Positions 1 through 10,821 are shown, numbered from the stretch's first letter. The stretch: 64,000 nt of DNA from Aliivibrio sp. 1S175 (GCF_001690985.1 NZ_MAJS01000009.1:44462-108461); one strand, 5' to 3'. Translations and numbers: made by a program. The notes: a model not told the origin generated them from the letters alone.

Positions 1-1038
1 TTTCTTGGCTATATCGGCGCTTCTACTGGTCTCTCAACTCACCTCCTTGCTCGCTTCTCTTTTGGCTCTAAAGGCTCTTGGATCCCCTCTTTACTTCTTG
101 GTGGTACGCAAATCGGTTGGTTTGGCGTCGGTGTTGCAATGTTCGCTATCCCCGTCCACAAAGCGACAGGCATTGATACCAACGCATTAATCGTAATCTC
201 AGGTCTATTAATGACGGTTACAGTTTATTTTGGTATCTCAGCGTTAATGGCTCTTTCTATGATAGCGGTACCTGCCATTGCAATTCTTGGTGGTTACTCC
301 GTATTAACAGCCGTTGATAGCGTCGGTGGTATTACTGAGCTTCAAAACATTCAACCGACAGAACCAATGGATTTTTCCGTTGCTCTCGCTATGGTTGTTG
401 GTTCATTCATTAGTGCAGGAACACTAACCGCTGATTTTGTTCGATTTGGTAAAAAACCGATGGGAGCAGTTGCTATCACCATGATTGCCTTCTTTATCGG
501 TAACTCATTAATGTTCATCTTTGGTGCTGCTGGTGCAGCCGCTACTGGTCAATCTGATATTTCGGAAGTGATGATAGCTCAAGGCCTACTGATCCCAGCA
601 ATCATCGTTTTAGGTTTAAATATCTGGACGACTAACGATAATGCCCTTTATGCATCAGGCCTTGGCTTCTCAAATATCACAGGCTTACCAAGTAAGTATA
701 TTTCAATGCTTAATGGTTTAATTGGTACTGTTTGCGCATTATGGTTATATAATAACTTTGTTGGCTGGTTAACTTTCCTATCAATAGCTATCCCACCAAT
801 TGGAGGGGTTATCATCGCTGACTTCTTTATGAATCGTAAGCGTTACATGGATTTTGAAAACGCAAAATTTCAAACGATTAACTGGGCAGGTATAATCGCT
901 GTTGCTATTGGTGTTGCCGCTGGTAATTTCCTACCTGGTGTTGTTCCTGTAAACGCCGTTTTTGGTGGCGCACTAAGTTATCTACTACTTAACCCTCTTT
1001 TAAACAAAGAAAAAGCATCTAAAACAGAAGCTGCATAG
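1..1038 (+). CDS. codB: cytosine permease CodB (5' end outside window)
   Basis: This inner-membrane cytosine symporter of the NCS1 nucleobase transporter family supplies cytosine to the deaminase encoded just downstream. The frame is open from base 1 ([15 protein letters not shown]...) with no start codon, so the N-terminal part lies off the left edge. The visible 345 codons contain about eight to nine hydrophobic helices and a short basic C-terminal tail ending KASKTEAA. The internal ATG at 139 is not the start, because the family sequence continues upstream of it. The gap to codA is only 10 nt, so the two are one operon, as in E. coli codBA. Family assignment rests on overall resemblance and the codA neighbour. 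Confidence 0.9.
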   Translation, partial: FLGYIGASTGLSTHLLARFSFGSKGSWIPSLLLGGTQIGWFGVGVAMFAIPVHKATGIDTNALIVISGLLMTVTVYFGISALMALSMIAVPAIAILGGYSVLTAVDSVGGITELQNIQPTEPMDFSVALAMVVGSFISAGTLTADFVRFGKKPMGAVAITMIAFFIGNSLMFIFGAAGAAATGQSDISEVMIAQGLLIPAIIVLGLNIWTTNDNALYASGLGFSNITGLPSKYISMLNGLIGTVCALWLYNNFVGWLTFLSIAIPPIGGVIIADFFMNRKRYMDFENAKFQTINWAGIIAVAIGVAAGNFLPGVVPVNAVFGGALSYLLLNPLLNKEKASKTEAA

Positions 1039-1048
1039 AAGAATTCTT

Positions 1049-2326
1049 ATGACTAATTTATTAATTAAAAATGTGGCATTACGAGATCAAGAAGGTTTTT
1101 TTCAAATCTTGATCCAAGATGGTCAATTCAAAAAAATCGCTTCAAATGAAGAGGAACTTTCTTTTTCTGGTGACATTTTAGATGCCGAAGGTGGGTTAGC
1201 AAACGCTCCATTCTGTGAACCTCACGTTCATTTAGATACAACTCAAACTGCTGGTGAGCCAAGCTGGAATATCTCTGGCACTCTTTTTGAAGGCATTGAG
1301 CGTTGGTCTGAACGTAAAAAACTTCTAACTATTGAAGACGTTAAAAGCCGAGCAAAACAAACACTAAAATGGCAAATCGCGAATGGTATTCAACACGTTC
1401 GTACCCATGTAGATGTGTCTGACCCAACATTAATCGCACTAAAAGCAATGCTTGAAGTAAAAGAAGAGATGAAAGAGTGGGTTGATATCCAAATCGTCGC
1501 CTTTCCTCAAGAAGGCATTCTTTCTTACCCAAATGGTAAAGAGTTATTAGAAGAAGCAGTTCAGCTTGGTGCTGATGTTATTGGTGCAATTCCTCACTTT
1601 GAATTTACTCGTGAATATGGGGTTGAGTCATTACATTACGTTTTTGAACTAGCACAAAAATATGACCGCTTAATTGACGTCCATTGTGATGAAATTGATG
1701 ATGAACAATCTCGCTTTATAGAAACCTTAGCTGCATTAGCTCATAAATTTAATATGGGTGAAAAGGTAACAGCGAGCCATACGACGGCAATGCACTCTTA
1801 TAATGGGGCATATGCTTCTCGTTTATTCCGTCTATTAAAAATGTCAGGCATCAACTTTGTTGCTAATCCATTAGTAAACATTCATTTGCAAGGTCGTTTT
1901 GATGACTACCCTAAGCGTCGCGGTATTACCCGTGTGAAAGAGATGCTAGCAAGCGATATTAATGTATGCTTTGGTCATGATGATGTGTTTGACCCATGGT
2001 ACCCACTAGGTACTGCGAATATGCTACAAGTACTGCATATGGGTCTGCATGTATGTCAAATCATGGGTTATGAACAAATTAACCAAGGTCTTGACCTAAT
2101 TAGCTACAAATCAGCAAGAACTCTAAATATTCAAGATCGCTATGGGATTGAAGAAGGTAAGCCTGGTAACTTAATTATTTTACCGGCAGAAAATGGTTTT
2201 GACGCACTGCGTCGCCAAGTACCTGTGCGTTACTCTATTCGCCAAGGTAATGTTATTGCGGAAACACAGCCTGCACTAACAACGATTACTTTAGATAAGC
2301 CTGAAAAAGTTACCTTTAAACGCTAG
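1049..2326 (+). CDS. codA: cytosine deaminase CodA
   Basis: This cytosolic amidohydrolase converts cytosine to uracil and ammonia, the second step of cytosine salvage after CodB uptake. The 425 residues match the usual length (E. coli about 427). Metal and catalytic motifs of the family are visible in order: EPHVHLDTT near residue 58-66, HCDEIDDEQ near 212-220, SHTTAMHS near 244, and GHDDVFDPW near 311. The family binds one divalent metal (iron or zinc) through the two HxH histidines, a later His and the Asp of the last motif. It is the last gene of the codBA operon and is followed by a strong terminator at 2350. Confidence 0.95.
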   Translation: MTNLLIKNVALRDQEGFFQILIQDGQFKKIASNEEELSFSGDILDAEGGLANAPFCEPHVHLDTTQTAGEPSWNISGTLFEGIERWSERKKLLTIEDVKSRAKQTLKWQIANGIQHVRTHVDVSDPTLIALKAMLEVKEEMKEWVDIQIVAFPQEGILSYPNGKELLEEAVQLGADVIGAIPHFEFTREYGVESLHYVFELAQKYDRLIDVHCDEIDDEQSRFIETLAALAHKFNMGEKVTASHTTAMHSYNGAYASRLFRLLKMSGINFVANPLVNIHLQGRFDDYPKRRGITRVKEMLASDINVCFGHDDVFDPWYPLGTANMLQVLHMGLHVCQIMGYEQINQGLDLISYKSARTLNIQDRYGIEEGKPGNLIILPAENGFDALRRQVPVRYSIRQGNVIAETQPALTTITLDKPEKVTFKR

Positions 2327-2349
2327 TTGAAATTAGCTATTAAAATACA

Positions 2350-2378
2350 AATGGGAGCCTTTATGCTCCCATTTTTTA
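2350..2378 (+). terminator. intrinsic terminator of codBA
   Basis: A perfect stem AATGGGAGC / GCTCCCATT with a short loop is followed by a run of T on the plus strand, 24 nt after the codA stop. Confidence 0.9.
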
Positions 2379-2436
2379 TGAATATCTTTAAGGGTGAATG
2401 CTATACTTACCCTAATTCAAGAAAAATGGCGATATT

Positions 2437-2676
2437 ATGACACAGCAAAATAACCCGCTTCATGGTTTAACCCTACAAGCAGTCCTAACAGAATTAGTTG
2501 AACACTACGGTTGGGAAGAATTAAGTCACATGGTTAACATTAATTGTTTTAAATCAGATCCAACAATTAAGTCGAGCTTAAAGTTTTTACGAAAAACAGA
2601 ATGGGCACGAGTTAGAGTAGAGAATATCTATTTAAAACTTCAACGTCATAAAGAAAAAGCAGAAAAATTAAATTAA
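2437..2676 (+). CDS. VF530-family small DNA-binding-type protein (DUF2132)
   Basis: This 79-residue protein has the hallmark start of the VF530 family ([16 protein letters not shown]) and the conserved HYGWEEL and [18 protein letters not shown] segments. VF530 is a Pfam family named after the Vibrio fischeri protein whose fold was solved by structural genomics and which was proposed to bind DNA; as far as I know no physiological role is established. The protein is all-helical by pattern, with a lysine-rich C-terminus ([13 protein letters not shown]). It is monocistronic, lying between the codBA terminator and a shared terminator facing fusA2. The family call is firm; the function is unknown. 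Confidence 0.85.
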   Translation: MTQQNNPLHGLTLQAVLTELVEHYGWEELSHMVNINCFKSDPTIKSSLKFLRKTEWARVRVENIYLKLQRHKEKAEKLN

Positions 2677-2716
2677 TCTGAATAAATCGTAACTTAAATA
2701 TTCAATCGATTAAAAA

Positions 2717-2752
2717 CAAAAAGCCCCGCAAGTAAACTTGCGGGGCTTTTTT
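2717..2752. terminator. bidirectional terminator between VF530 gene and fusA2
   Basis: A long GC-rich stem (AAGCCCCGCAAGT paired with ACTTGCGGGGCTT) is flanked by A-rich sequence on the left and T-rich on the right. It can therefore end transcripts of the convergent VF530 gene (plus) and fusA2 (minus). Confidence 0.9.
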
Positions 2753-2774
2753 AATTAAAGAGCGTTAGCCAGAA

Positions 2775-4859
2775 TTACTTCTTAGCGTTAGCTTCTTTAA
2801 CATCAGCAATTACTTTCTCAGCAACGTTCATTGGACAAGGTGCGTAGTGTGAGAACTCCATAGAGAACTGACCACGACCAGAAGTCATTGTACGTAGAGA
2901 GCCGATGTAACCAAACATTTCTGAAAGAGGGATGTCAGCTTTAACACGAACACCAGTTACGCCAGCCATTTGGTCTTTGATCATGCCACGACGACGGTTA
3001 AGGTCACCGATTACATCACCAACATGGTCATCTGGAGTGAACACGTCTACAGCCATGATTGGTTCTAGAAGTTGAGCACCAGCTTTAGGCATAGATTGAC
3101 GGAATGCACCTTTCGCTGCGATTTCAAATGCTACTGCAGATGAATCGACTGCGTGGAAGCCACCGTCAAGAAGTTCGATTTCAACATCAAGAACAGGGAA
3201 ACCAGCAAGAACACCAGTATCCATCATGCCTTTGAAGCCTTTCTCGATTGCAGGCCAGAATTCTTTAGGAACGTTACCGCCCACAACAGAAGACTTAAAC
3301 GCAAAACCTGAACCAACTTCGCCTGGTTTCATGATGTAGTCGATCTTACCGAACTGACCAGAACCACCAGATTGTTTCTTATGCGTGTAGCTATCTTCAA
3401 CAAGTTGAGTAATAGTTTCACGGTAAGCAACTTGAGGCTGACCAACAGAAAGGTCTACACCGTATGTACGACGAAGGATATCAACTTTAATGTCTAGGTG
3501 AAGTTCACCCATACCTTTAAGGATTGTTTCGCCAGTTTCTTCGTCAGTTTCAACTTGGAAAGATGGATCTTCTGCAACCATTTTACCGATAGCAATACCC
3601 ATTTTCTCAGTGCTGCCTTTATCTTTAGGCGTTACTGCGATTGAGATTACTGGTACAGGGAAAACCATTGGCTCAAGTGTTACTGCATGCTTAGGATCAC
3701 AAAGAGTGTGACCAGTTTGCACGTTTTTCATACCTACGATAGCGATGATGTCACCAGCTTGTGCGTAAGTTAATTCATTACGGTCATTCGCTTGCATCTC
3801 AACCATACGGCCAACACGCTCAGTTTTACCTGTGAATGAGTTAAGAATTGTGTCGCCTTTGTTCAATTTACCAGAGTAAATACGAACGAAAGTTAGGGCA
3901 CCAAAACGGTCATCCATGATTTTGAATGCTAGCGCTTTGAATGTTTCATCAACAGAAACAATAGCGTGCTCGCCATTTTCTTCGCCGTTCTCATCCATTA
4001 GAGGTTGAGGATCAACTTCAGTTGGAGAAGGTAGGTAATCAACAACAGCATCAAGGATTAGTTGCATACCTTTGTTCTTAAACGCAGAACCACAGTAAGC
4101 AGGGAAGAAATCCATTGTGCGAGTACCCTTACGGATACACATTTTTAGTTGCTCAATAGTTGGCTCTTCGCCTTCCATGTATGCTTCCATTAGGTCGTCG
4201 TCTTGCTCTACAGCAGTCTCAACTAGCATCTCACGGTATTCTTCTACTTGATCAACCATATCCGCTGGGATATCAGTGATTTCGTAGTTTTCAGGAAGAC
4301 CAGTGTCATCCCAAACGAAAGCTTGACGAGTTAGAAGGTCAACAACACCAACGAAATCTTCTTCGATACCGATTGGTAAAACCATAACTAGTGGGTTAGC
4401 ACCTAGCACGTCTTCAGTTTGCTTAACAACACGGAAGAAGTCAGCGCCCATACGGTCTAGTTTGTTAACGAAGATGATACGTGCAACTTCTGATTCGTTC
4501 GCGTAACGCCAGTTAGTTTCTGATTGAGGTTCAACACCACCAGAACCACAGAATACACCGATACCACCGTCAAGTACTTTAAGAGAACGGTAAACTTCAA
4601 CTGTGAAGTCAACGTGTCCAGGAGTATCGATAACGTTAAAACGGTGATCTTTCCAGAAACAACTTACAGCTGCTGACTGGATAGTAATTCCGCGCTCAGC
4701 TTCCTGTTCCATGAAGTCAGTAGTAGATTCGCCATCATGTACTTCACCAGTTTTGTGGATCTGACCAGTAAGTTTTAGGATACGTTCAGTTGTGGTAGTT
4801 TTACCCGCATCAACGTGCGCGAAAATACCAATATTTCTGTATTTAGATAAATCAGTCAT
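2775..4859 (-). CDS. fusA2: elongation factor G, second paralogue (EF-G2)
   Basis: This is a translational GTPase of the EF-G family, 694 residues. Visible motifs are the P-loop AHVDAGKT (14-21), switch II DTPGH (78-82) and NKLD (132-135), followed by domains II-V ending [15 protein letters not shown]. It is not in a str operon: no rpsL, rpsG or tuf is adjacent, and it stands alone upstream of radA. That placement and the segment [20 protein letters not shown] mark the EF-G2 paralogue that Vibrio carries in addition to str-operon fusA. Whether it supports translocation, ribosome recycling or a stress role cannot be read from sequence. Start chosen at the ATG whose protein aligns with the EF-G N-terminus. 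Confidence 0.9.
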   Translation of the reverse strand: MTDLSKYRNIGIFAHVDAGKTTTTERILKLTGQIHKTGEVHDGESTTDFMEQEAERGITIQSAAVSCFWKDHRFNVIDTPGHVDFTVEVYRSLKVLDGGIGVFCGSGGVEPQSETNWRYANESEVARIIFVNKLDRMGADFFRVVKQTEDVLGANPLVMVLPIGIEEDFVGVVDLLTRQAFVWDDTGLPENYEITDIPADMVDQVEEYREMLVETAVEQDDDLMEAYMEGEEPTIEQLKMCIRKGTRTMDFFPAYCGSAFKNKGMQLILDAVVDYLPSPTEVDPQPLMDENGEENGEHAIVSVDETFKALAFKIMDDRFGALTFVRIYSGKLNKGDTILNSFTGKTERVGRMVEMQANDRNELTYAQAGDIIAIVGMKNVQTGHTLCDPKHAVTLEPMVFPVPVISIAVTPKDKGSTEKMGIAIGKMVAEDPSFQVETDEETGETILKGMGELHLDIKVDILRRTYGVDLSVGQPQVAYRETITQLVEDSYTHKKQSGGSGQFGKIDYIMKPGEVGSGFAFKSSVVGGNVPKEFWPAIEKGFKGMMDTGVLAGFPVLDVEIELLDGGFHAVDSSAVAFEIAAKGAFRQSMPKAGAQLLEPIMAVDVFTPDDHVGDVIGDLNRRRGMIKDQMAGVTGVRVKADIPLSEMFGYIGSLRTMTSGRGQFSMEFSHYAPCPMNVAEKVIADVKEANAKK

Positions 4860-5052
4860 TGTTTTACTCTATTAATAGGATAGAAAATGCGCGCAGAGTA
4901 TAACATAAACTGCCAATTGGTATATGCTTTGTTCTATTTTTGGATAGAATTTAGCCCAATTAGCCCCTGCTTACTTTCTGCTATGGCAAATTATAGACGA
5001 ATTTACACAATTTCAAATACAAAGAATAGTGAAAATTCATAATTATTATTTA

Positions 5053-6432
5053 TTATAACTCATCAAAGGCATCAATTGCCTCTGATAATTTTTTTACACC
5101 ATGAATTTGCATACCTTCAATGCCTCCTTTAGGCATGTTAGCAGCAGGGACAATGGCACGTTTAAATCCATGTTTATACGCTTCCATAAGGCGCTCTTGA
5201 CCACTAGGTACTGGACGAATCTCACCAGCAAGGCCTACCTCACCAAAAACAACCACATCTTTTGGCAATGGGCGATCTTTAAAGCTCGATAGTAACGCCA
5301 TTATTAATGCTAAGTCAGCGCTGGTTTCAGATACCTTTACACCACCAACAACGTTCACAAATACATCTTGATCCGCCATTTGTAACCCACCATGCTTATG
5401 CAGCACAGCCAATAACATTGATAATCGATTTTGATCTAAACCTACCGATACTCGTCGAGGATTTGATAATTGCGAATAATCAACTAATGCTTGGATCTCA
5501 ACAAGTAAAGGGCGAGTACCTTCCCAGATAACCATCACAGAACTGCCTGACGTTTCCTCTTCACCACGAGATAAAAAAATAGCCGAAGGATTACTGACTT
5601 CTTTAAGTCCCTGCCCTGTCATTGCAAAAACCCCGAGTTCATTGACTGCACCAAAACGGTTTTTATGACTACGTAACGTCCTAAATCGACTGTCGGCACT
5701 GCCATCAAGTAATACTGAACAATCGACAATGTGCTCTAATACTTTGGGCCCCGCTAGAGTTCCATCTTTTGTTACGTGCCCAACAAGGAAAATAGAGACA
5801 TTATTCTGTTTAGCATAACGAGTTAAGATTGTTGCAGACTCTCTCACTTGAGACACACTGCCTGGGGATGATTGGACATCATCAACATGCATTACTTGAA
5901 TCGAATCAATAACCATTATTTTAGGTTTTTCTTTGTCCGCAATTTGACAAATTTTATCGATACTCGTCTCTGATAACATTTTCAAATTATCTCTTGGTAA
6001 ACCAAGACGTGATGCACGCATGGCAACTTGTTGCAATGACTCTTCACCCGTGACATATAACGTTGACATATCAGCCGCTAGTCGACACATGGTTTGCAAT
6101 AATAATGTTGATTTACCAGCCCCCGGATTACCACCAATCAAAATGGCCGCGCCAGGTACAATTCCACCGCCTAAAACACGGTCAAACTCTTTAAAGCTGC
6201 TACTGAAGCGAGGAACATCAGTTAGATCGATACTCGATAGTGCTTGAACTTCCGATGCAGAAGAAGAACCAGCATAACCAATCAAACGTTCATTTCGAGC
6301 GACTTGTGGAGAAGCGGCTAATCTTACCTCTGTTATCGTATTCCACGCCCCACAAGCACTACACTGTCCTTGCCAACGAGGAAAGTCTGCTCCACAATCA
6401 TTACAAACGTAGGCTCGTTTTGCTTTTGCCAT
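5053..6432 (-). CDS. radA: DNA repair protein RadA
   Basis: This RecA-like ATPase promotes branch migration and processing of recombination intermediates. Domains in order are a four-cysteine zinc finger (C10, C13, C24, C27), Walker A GGNPGAGKST (100-109), Walker B region IMVIDSI (172-178), the RadA-specific KNRFG motif (257-261), and a C-terminal Lon-protease-like domain without evident protease function. Its length of 459 is typical. It is divergent from the PilZ gene across a 117-nt gap, and it neighbours serB and smp as in the E. coli 99-min region. Confidence 0.97.
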   Translation of the reverse strand: MAKAKRAYVCNDCGADFPRWQGQCSACGAWNTITEVRLAASPQVARNERLIGYAGSSSASEVQALSSIDLTDVPRFSSSFKEFDRVLGGGIVPGAAILIGGNPGAGKSTLLLQTMCRLAADMSTLYVTGEESLQQVAMRASRLGLPRDNLKMLSETSIDKICQIADKEKPKIMVIDSIQVMHVDDVQSSPGSVSQVRESATILTRYAKQNNVSIFLVGHVTKDGTLAGPKVLEHIVDCSVLLDGSADSRFRTLRSHKNRFGAVNELGVFAMTGQGLKEVSNPSAIFLSRGEEETSGSSVMVIWEGTRPLLVEIQALVDYSQLSNPRRVSVGLDQNRLSMLLAVLHKHGGLQMADQDVFVNVVGGVKVSETSADLALIMALLSSFKDRPLPKDVVVFGEVGLAGEIRPVPSGQERLMEAYKHGFKRAIVPAANMPKGGIEGMQIHGVKKLSEAIDAFDEL

Positions 6433-6549
6433 ATATCACCGACATAAATATTATTAAAGTGATGGGTATTACTATTTAACTCATAATGTTAAATATTTTA
6501 GCAATTCTGCCGATAAACCCATTAGATTGTTATTACTGTACCAGAAATC

Positions 6550-8895
6550 ATGCAGCAAGAAGAATATCAAAACTACGTAGATCAACTTATCCCAGTCTTT
6601 GGCGAACCTGATTTTGAATTGGTTTGCAGCCAAGTCATGGCACATGAACACCCCTCAGTTCATTTAATCGTAAAGATTGAATTGAAGCGCATCATGGCGC
6701 CTTGCAAAAAGAACATTGACTTACGTGGTCGAGTTAAAGGGATATGCCATCAATACGAATTAAATGGTTACACTCATTGGCTAGATGATGTTGCCATAAA
6801 TACCTACCATAAAACCATCGAGCGTTACGGTAGCTACACTGAAGGTGTATGGGCCGCACTAACCAATACAAGAAATAACTTTCGTGTTCTACATAAAAAC
6901 AAAGAACTTATTGCTGCTGTTGATGAAAACAATGACACCAACCTATTTAAAGCAAGATTAGTTCGCTTTGGCCACTATTTAACTCGTAGCGAAAATCGTT
7001 TACGTATGTCCACTCAAGTCTCCGTTTTATTACCCAACGGTAACCATATTCATGGCACAAGTAGTGATCTATCCTCTTCTGGTGCTCGCATTAAAGTACC
7101 CACCGCGTTTGAGTATGGTTTAGGGCAAATTATCCAGGTAAGTTTCCCTTGCCTTGCTAAAGATACAGGCATAAAAGACCTTAATGGCGACTTCCCTTAT
7201 CGTATTCTCGGCATTCACGACAGTAAAGAGAATGATAGCTATCGCTGGTTACGTTTAAAAATGGAAGCGAATCATGATGTCATCGCCGCAGCCATTGATG
7301 AAAAATTAAATAAAAACAAACGCAGAACTCAACATGATCAAAAAGATCAAATCGTAAGAGCTCGCACTCAAGGCTATGAACATTGCTTCTTAAAACATAC
7401 CACAAATATCCCATTATTCTTTTCTGGTGAAAACCTAAAGTACGCTGTGATTACTGAGCACAATGAACCTCTTTGGAAGCATTGGCATGATGAGAAAAAT
7501 CAACCCGTCATTAATCATCTTTTTAAAAAAGAACGGATGCAGTTTTTAACTAAACCAGGACTAAAAGTCAGTCGCACGCATTTTTATAGTTTTAAGCACG
7601 ATCATGAAGATAGAGAGCTTTTCTATTCAATGATGTCATCAGAAGCCACTCAAAAAGAACGTCAGTTGTTTTGGCACATTGGTGCAAAAAGAAAAAGTTG
7701 GAAAGTGATCCGTCTTTCACTATTTGAATTAGAAAAAGCGGATAAAGAAAGATTGTTAACCGTGGCCCCTGAAATGGAAGAAGTATTGTCCACGTTGACA
7801 CACATGGGAATTTTAACGGAAATCAATCTCCCAGAAACACAAAAAGATTACCTATTAACGGATAAGCCAAGCCTTGAGCCAAAAGCCCTAAACCCATATC
7901 GCCACCCTGTGACGCCACTTTGTCAGGCACATGCATTATATTTTGATTCAGCCCCGCGCCGAGCAGAGCCAAGGTTCAATTATCAAACATTAATTACGTT
8001 ATCTCACCCTAGCTTAGGGGAAATAACAGGAAGAACACTGGATATTTCAACTAATGGTTTATCTATTCGTTTAGATAAACCGGCACTATTAACTAAAAAA
8101 TCAGACGTAAAAATAACGTTCAATGATTTACAAAATCTAGACAAGAACACCCCATTAAGTCGCATTGGTTATCACGTATTAAAAGTGGCATCAGATGGCC
8201 TTAATATCCAACTACATATTGAAGACAATTTACAAACACAAAAGAGTAAGGCGTTCTTAGGTCGTTTAATCCAACATAATATTGAGCGATTACCAATGGA
8301 TTATGAGCAACTTCCATCAATGGATATGCTTAGAATAATGCATCAATTATTGTTAACTAAGCTGACTACAACCCCATTTTTTATCGAACGAGATAATCAC
8401 AAAATTAAAACTCGATGTATTGGTGTTAATTTCCCGCTCAATAGATTGAATAAAATTTGGCAGCACTTAGGCGATGAACAAAGCTTAAATCTTGAACCTA
8501 TTTTTAAATCAAGAGTGCAAAAATTACTGATTGATCCATTAAAAACACCTGCAAACCAACGATCTCACCACCATGAGATTTATCTTGCAGTCGTAATTAA
8601 AGAAGGGGAAATAAAATCAGTATTCACACGCATGCTACAAGAGTTCTCATCTTATAATGACCGTTTAATCTTCATAAAAAAAGCGAAAGAACACGGTGAA
8701 TTTTTAGCGATAAGGGTCACAACAACTGCAGTTAAAAATCCATTATCGACGACATCTGAAATAGAATTAAGTCAATTAGCTCAATATGCGATCCACTACG
8801 CTAGGGCCTTAGAAGATGAACTTTCAAGCATTGTGGGTTGTGGAGAAATAGCCGATATCACAGATGAAGTGCTTATACGCTTAGAGCTAGGGTAA
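6550..8895 (+). CDS. plzC: large two-PilZ-domain c-di-GMP receptor protein (PlzC-like)
   Basis: The 781-residue protein carries two complete PilZ signatures. The first is RSENR (about 145-149) followed by DLSSSG (about 172-177). The second is RAEPR (about 471-475) followed by DISTNG (about 497-502). RxxxR plus D/NxSxxG is the c-di-GMP binding signature of PilZ domains. The rest, including a long N-terminal region and about 220 residues at the C-terminus, resembles no enzyme I recognise. The position between radA and serB matches V. cholerae VC2344, which I recall as plzC; that orthology is from memory. It has no signal peptide or membrane segment, so it is probably cytoplasmic. Output pathway unknown. 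Confidence 0.8.
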   Translation: MQQEEYQNYVDQLIPVFGEPDFELVCSQVMAHEHPSVHLIVKIELKRIMAPCKKNIDLRGRVKGICHQYELNGYTHWLDDVAINTYHKTIERYGSYTEGVWAALTNTRNNFRVLHKNKELIAAVDENNDTNLFKARLVRFGHYLTRSENRLRMSTQVSVLLPNGNHIHGTSSDLSSSGARIKVPTAFEYGLGQIIQVSFPCLAKDTGIKDLNGDFPYRILGIHDSKENDSYRWLRLKMEANHDVIAAAIDEKLNKNKRRTQHDQKDQIVRARTQGYEHCFLKHTTNIPLFFSGENLKYAVITEHNEPLWKHWHDEKNQPVINHLFKKERMQFLTKPGLKVSRTHFYSFKHDHEDRELFYSMMSSEATQKERQLFWHIGAKRKSWKVIRLSLFELEKADKERLLTVAPEMEEVLSTLTHMGILTEINLPETQKDYLLTDKPSLEPKALNPYRHPVTPLCQAHALYFDSAPRRAEPRFNYQTLITLSHPSLGEITGRTLDISTNGLSIRLDKPALLTKKSDVKITFNDLQNLDKNTPLSRIGYHVLKVASDGLNIQLHIEDNLQTQKSKAFLGRLIQHNIERLPMDYEQLPSMDMLRIMHQLLLTKLTTTPFFIERDNHKIKTRCIGVNFPLNRLNKIWQHLGDEQSLNLEPIFKSRVQKLLIDPLKTPANQRSHHHEIYLAVVIKEGEIKSVFTRMLQEFSSYNDRLIFIKKAKEHGEFLAIRVTTTAVKNPLSTTSEIELSQLAQYAIHYARALEDELSSIVGCGEIADITDEVLIRLELG

Positions 8896-9069
8896 GTAAA
8901 CGTTGGTTCATTTTTAATAAAGTTAATTAGTATCTGTCCGATCAAACAAGGTGAATAATATTCAACCAAATTGCGTCCATTTAATGACGTAGCCTATGAC
9001 ATGAATGTACATTTTATTCAGACTCCATTCAGAATGAAATGTAATTAACAAATTTAAAAGGATATATAA

Positions 9070-9103
9070 AAAAGGGTTCACTAGCAGTGAACCCTTTTTC
9101 TTT
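9070..9103. terminator. bidirectional terminator between plzC-like gene and serB
   Basis: The stem GGGTTCAC / GTGAACCC has a TAGCA loop, with A-run to the left and T-run to the right. It lies between convergent genes. Confidence 0.88.
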
Positions 9104-9119
9104 TATATTAAGTCTTACT

Positions 9120-10088
9120 TTACCAACTCAGTTTCTTATTAAGTAGAAGAGACGCAGATAGAATACAGGCAACCCCTCCTAAATCAGCATGACGAATGGC
9201 TGCTTGAGCTTGTTGCTGAACCTTAGGCTTCGCATGATAGGCAATACCTAACCCTGCGGCCTCCATCATAACCAGATCATTGGCCCCATCACCAACGGCG
9301 ACGGTATTACTCATTTCAATATCGTATTTATCGGCTAATTCAATCAATATATCAGCTTTGGTCTCTGCACTTACGATATCACCAATAACGTTACCGGTAA
9401 GCTTTCCATCAATAATTTCAAGTTGATTTGATTGAGAATGAATTAGGTTCAATTCATCTTTTAGATAATCTGAGAAATAAGTAAAACCACCTGAAGCGAT
9501 CGCTGGTTTCCAACCATACTTATGCATGGTTGCAACTAACTCTTTAATTTCAGGCATAAAAGGAAGGTCTGACTTTACTTTAGCCAGTATAGATTCATCA
9601 GCTCCTGCTAATGTTCCTACCCGCTTGATTAAACTCTCTTTAAAATCAAGTTCACCTTGCATTGCTCGCTCTGTCACTTCTGAAACTTGTTTTCCCACAC
9701 CTGCAAGTTTTGCGATTTCATCAATACATTCAATTTCTATTGCCGTAGAGTCCATATCAAATAAGATAACACCCGGTTTTGATAAATCAGGGATATCTTT
9801 TACTTCCGCATAATCAAGTTCTAAAGCATCTAGTATTGTTTTGTGCTCAGGCGTTATGGTGCCTGCTATGGCTGCGACTTCGTAATGACCCACTTTCCAC
9901 GTAGCTATAATTTTTGAATTATCACCCACAAAGAAGTCGATATCTTGAAAATGTTCTGGGGATAAATGGTATCCATATACTATCCAACCTATCTGCTTAA
10001 TATCAAGTTGGCTTATTTCTAGCGTCGATGAAAAACGCGTTAACAGAGGTATGTTTTTCTTAATTAAAAATGGGGCTATCTTATCCAT
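9120..10088 (-). CDS. serB: phosphoserine phosphatase SerB
   Basis: SerB hydrolyses O-phosphoserine to serine in the last step of serine biosynthesis. It belongs to the HAD superfamily: the nucleophile motif FDMDST sits at 110-115 (D111, D113), followed later by the Lys motif and GDGANDLVMM. An ACT-like regulatory N-terminal part precedes the HAD core, giving 322 residues. I start it at ATG 10088 (MDKIAPFL) rather than the upstream in-frame codon at 10145, because AAGGAT lies 8 nt before this ATG and the protein then matches family length. It is divergent from smp, as in E. coli. Confidence 0.95.
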   Translation of the reverse strand: MDKIAPFLIKKNIPLLTRFSSTLEISQLDIKQIGWIVYGYHLSPEHFQDIDFFVGDNSKIIATWKVGHYEVAAIAGTITPEHKTILDALELDYAEVKDIPDLSKPGVILFDMDSTAIEIECIDEIAKLAGVGKQVSEVTERAMQGELDFKESLIKRVGTLAGADESILAKVKSDLPFMPEIKELVATMHKYGWKPAIASGGFTYFSDYLKDELNLIHSQSNQLEIIDGKLTGNVIGDIVSAETKADILIELADKYDIEMSNTVAVGDGANDLVMMEAAGLGIAYHAKPKVQQQAQAAIRHADLGGVACILSASLLLNKKLSW

Positions 10089-10221
10089 GATTCGTATCCT
10101 TACTAATCCTTTATCAAAAATACCGATTGCTAAGCAGATGAGCAAGAGTCAAACGACATAAACTGCTATTTTTCTTTAATTTGGGTATAATTCCGACATT
10201 CTAATTTCTCTGGTGCTAATA

Positions 10222-10818
10222 ATGCTGTCTCAAAATTTTGTCTTTAAAGGTCTGATGCTGCTTTCTCTTATGGCCTTCAGTTACTTTATTTTAATCAACA
10301 GTACCGTGATCAGTGACAGCAACCAAGTCATTCAAAATAAACAACTACAAGACTTGAGCCGGACAATGACTCGCCAAGCCGCCCTTTTCTCTGTCGATAA
10401 TATTAAACAAGATAATCATGAAGGACTGTTATTACTTACGAATAACTTAGCTAAAGAATCATTAGTTTTTGATGCGACTATTTATGATGCTGAAGGTGGG
10501 ATTTTAGCCAAAAGTGATAATGCACTTACGGCATCTCAAATTACAGGATTAAATACACCACTGTCAATTGATGGGATCGGAAGACAGCAGTTAATAGAAC
10601 CCATTGTTAAAAATGGTCATTTATTAGGTTTTTTAAGAATTACGTTTGAGAAATCAACACTAACTGGATTTGCGAATCACCATTACCGTAAGAGTGATCG
10701 CTTAATGTTTAGTATGCTAGCCATAAGCCTTATTTCTGGTATGTTAATTATGGCTCTACTCCGAAAGCGAAAAAACTCTAGTGAACCTATCACTACCTTA
10801 TTCGGTGGGAAATCATAA
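10222..10818 (+). CDS. smp: Smp/YtjB family membrane protein
   Basis: This protein of about 198 residues has an N-terminal transmembrane segment (FKGLMLLSLMAFSYFILI), a periplasmic domain of about 130 residues and a second membrane segment (FSMLAISLISGMLIMALL) before a basic tail. That topology, plus divergence from serB, identifies the Smp (YtjB) family, whose role remains poorly defined. ATG 10222 is used; a GTG three codons upstream is also possible, and neither has a strong ribosome binding site. It converges on deoD across a shared terminator. Confidence 0.8.
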   Translation: MLSQNFVFKGLMLLSLMAFSYFILINSTVISDSNQVIQNKQLQDLSRTMTRQAALFSVDNIKQDNHEGLLLLTNNLAKESLVFDATIYDAEGGILAKSDNALTASQITGLNTPLSIDGIGRQQLIEPIVKNGHLLGFLRITFEKSTLTGFANHHYRKSDRLMFSMLAISLISGMLIMALLRKRKNSSEPITTLFGGKS

Positions 10819-10821
10819 AAA

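Noticed and set aside
5..190. 61-codon frame at the left edge
   Set aside because: It overlaps codB in another frame; the codB frame is open from base 1 and matches the permease.
8950..9060. Imperfect inverted repeat ACATTTTATTC...GAATGAAATGT downstream of the PilZ gene
   Set aside because: It has one mismatch in 11 bp within AT-rich DNA, no T-run and no context; it could easily be chance.
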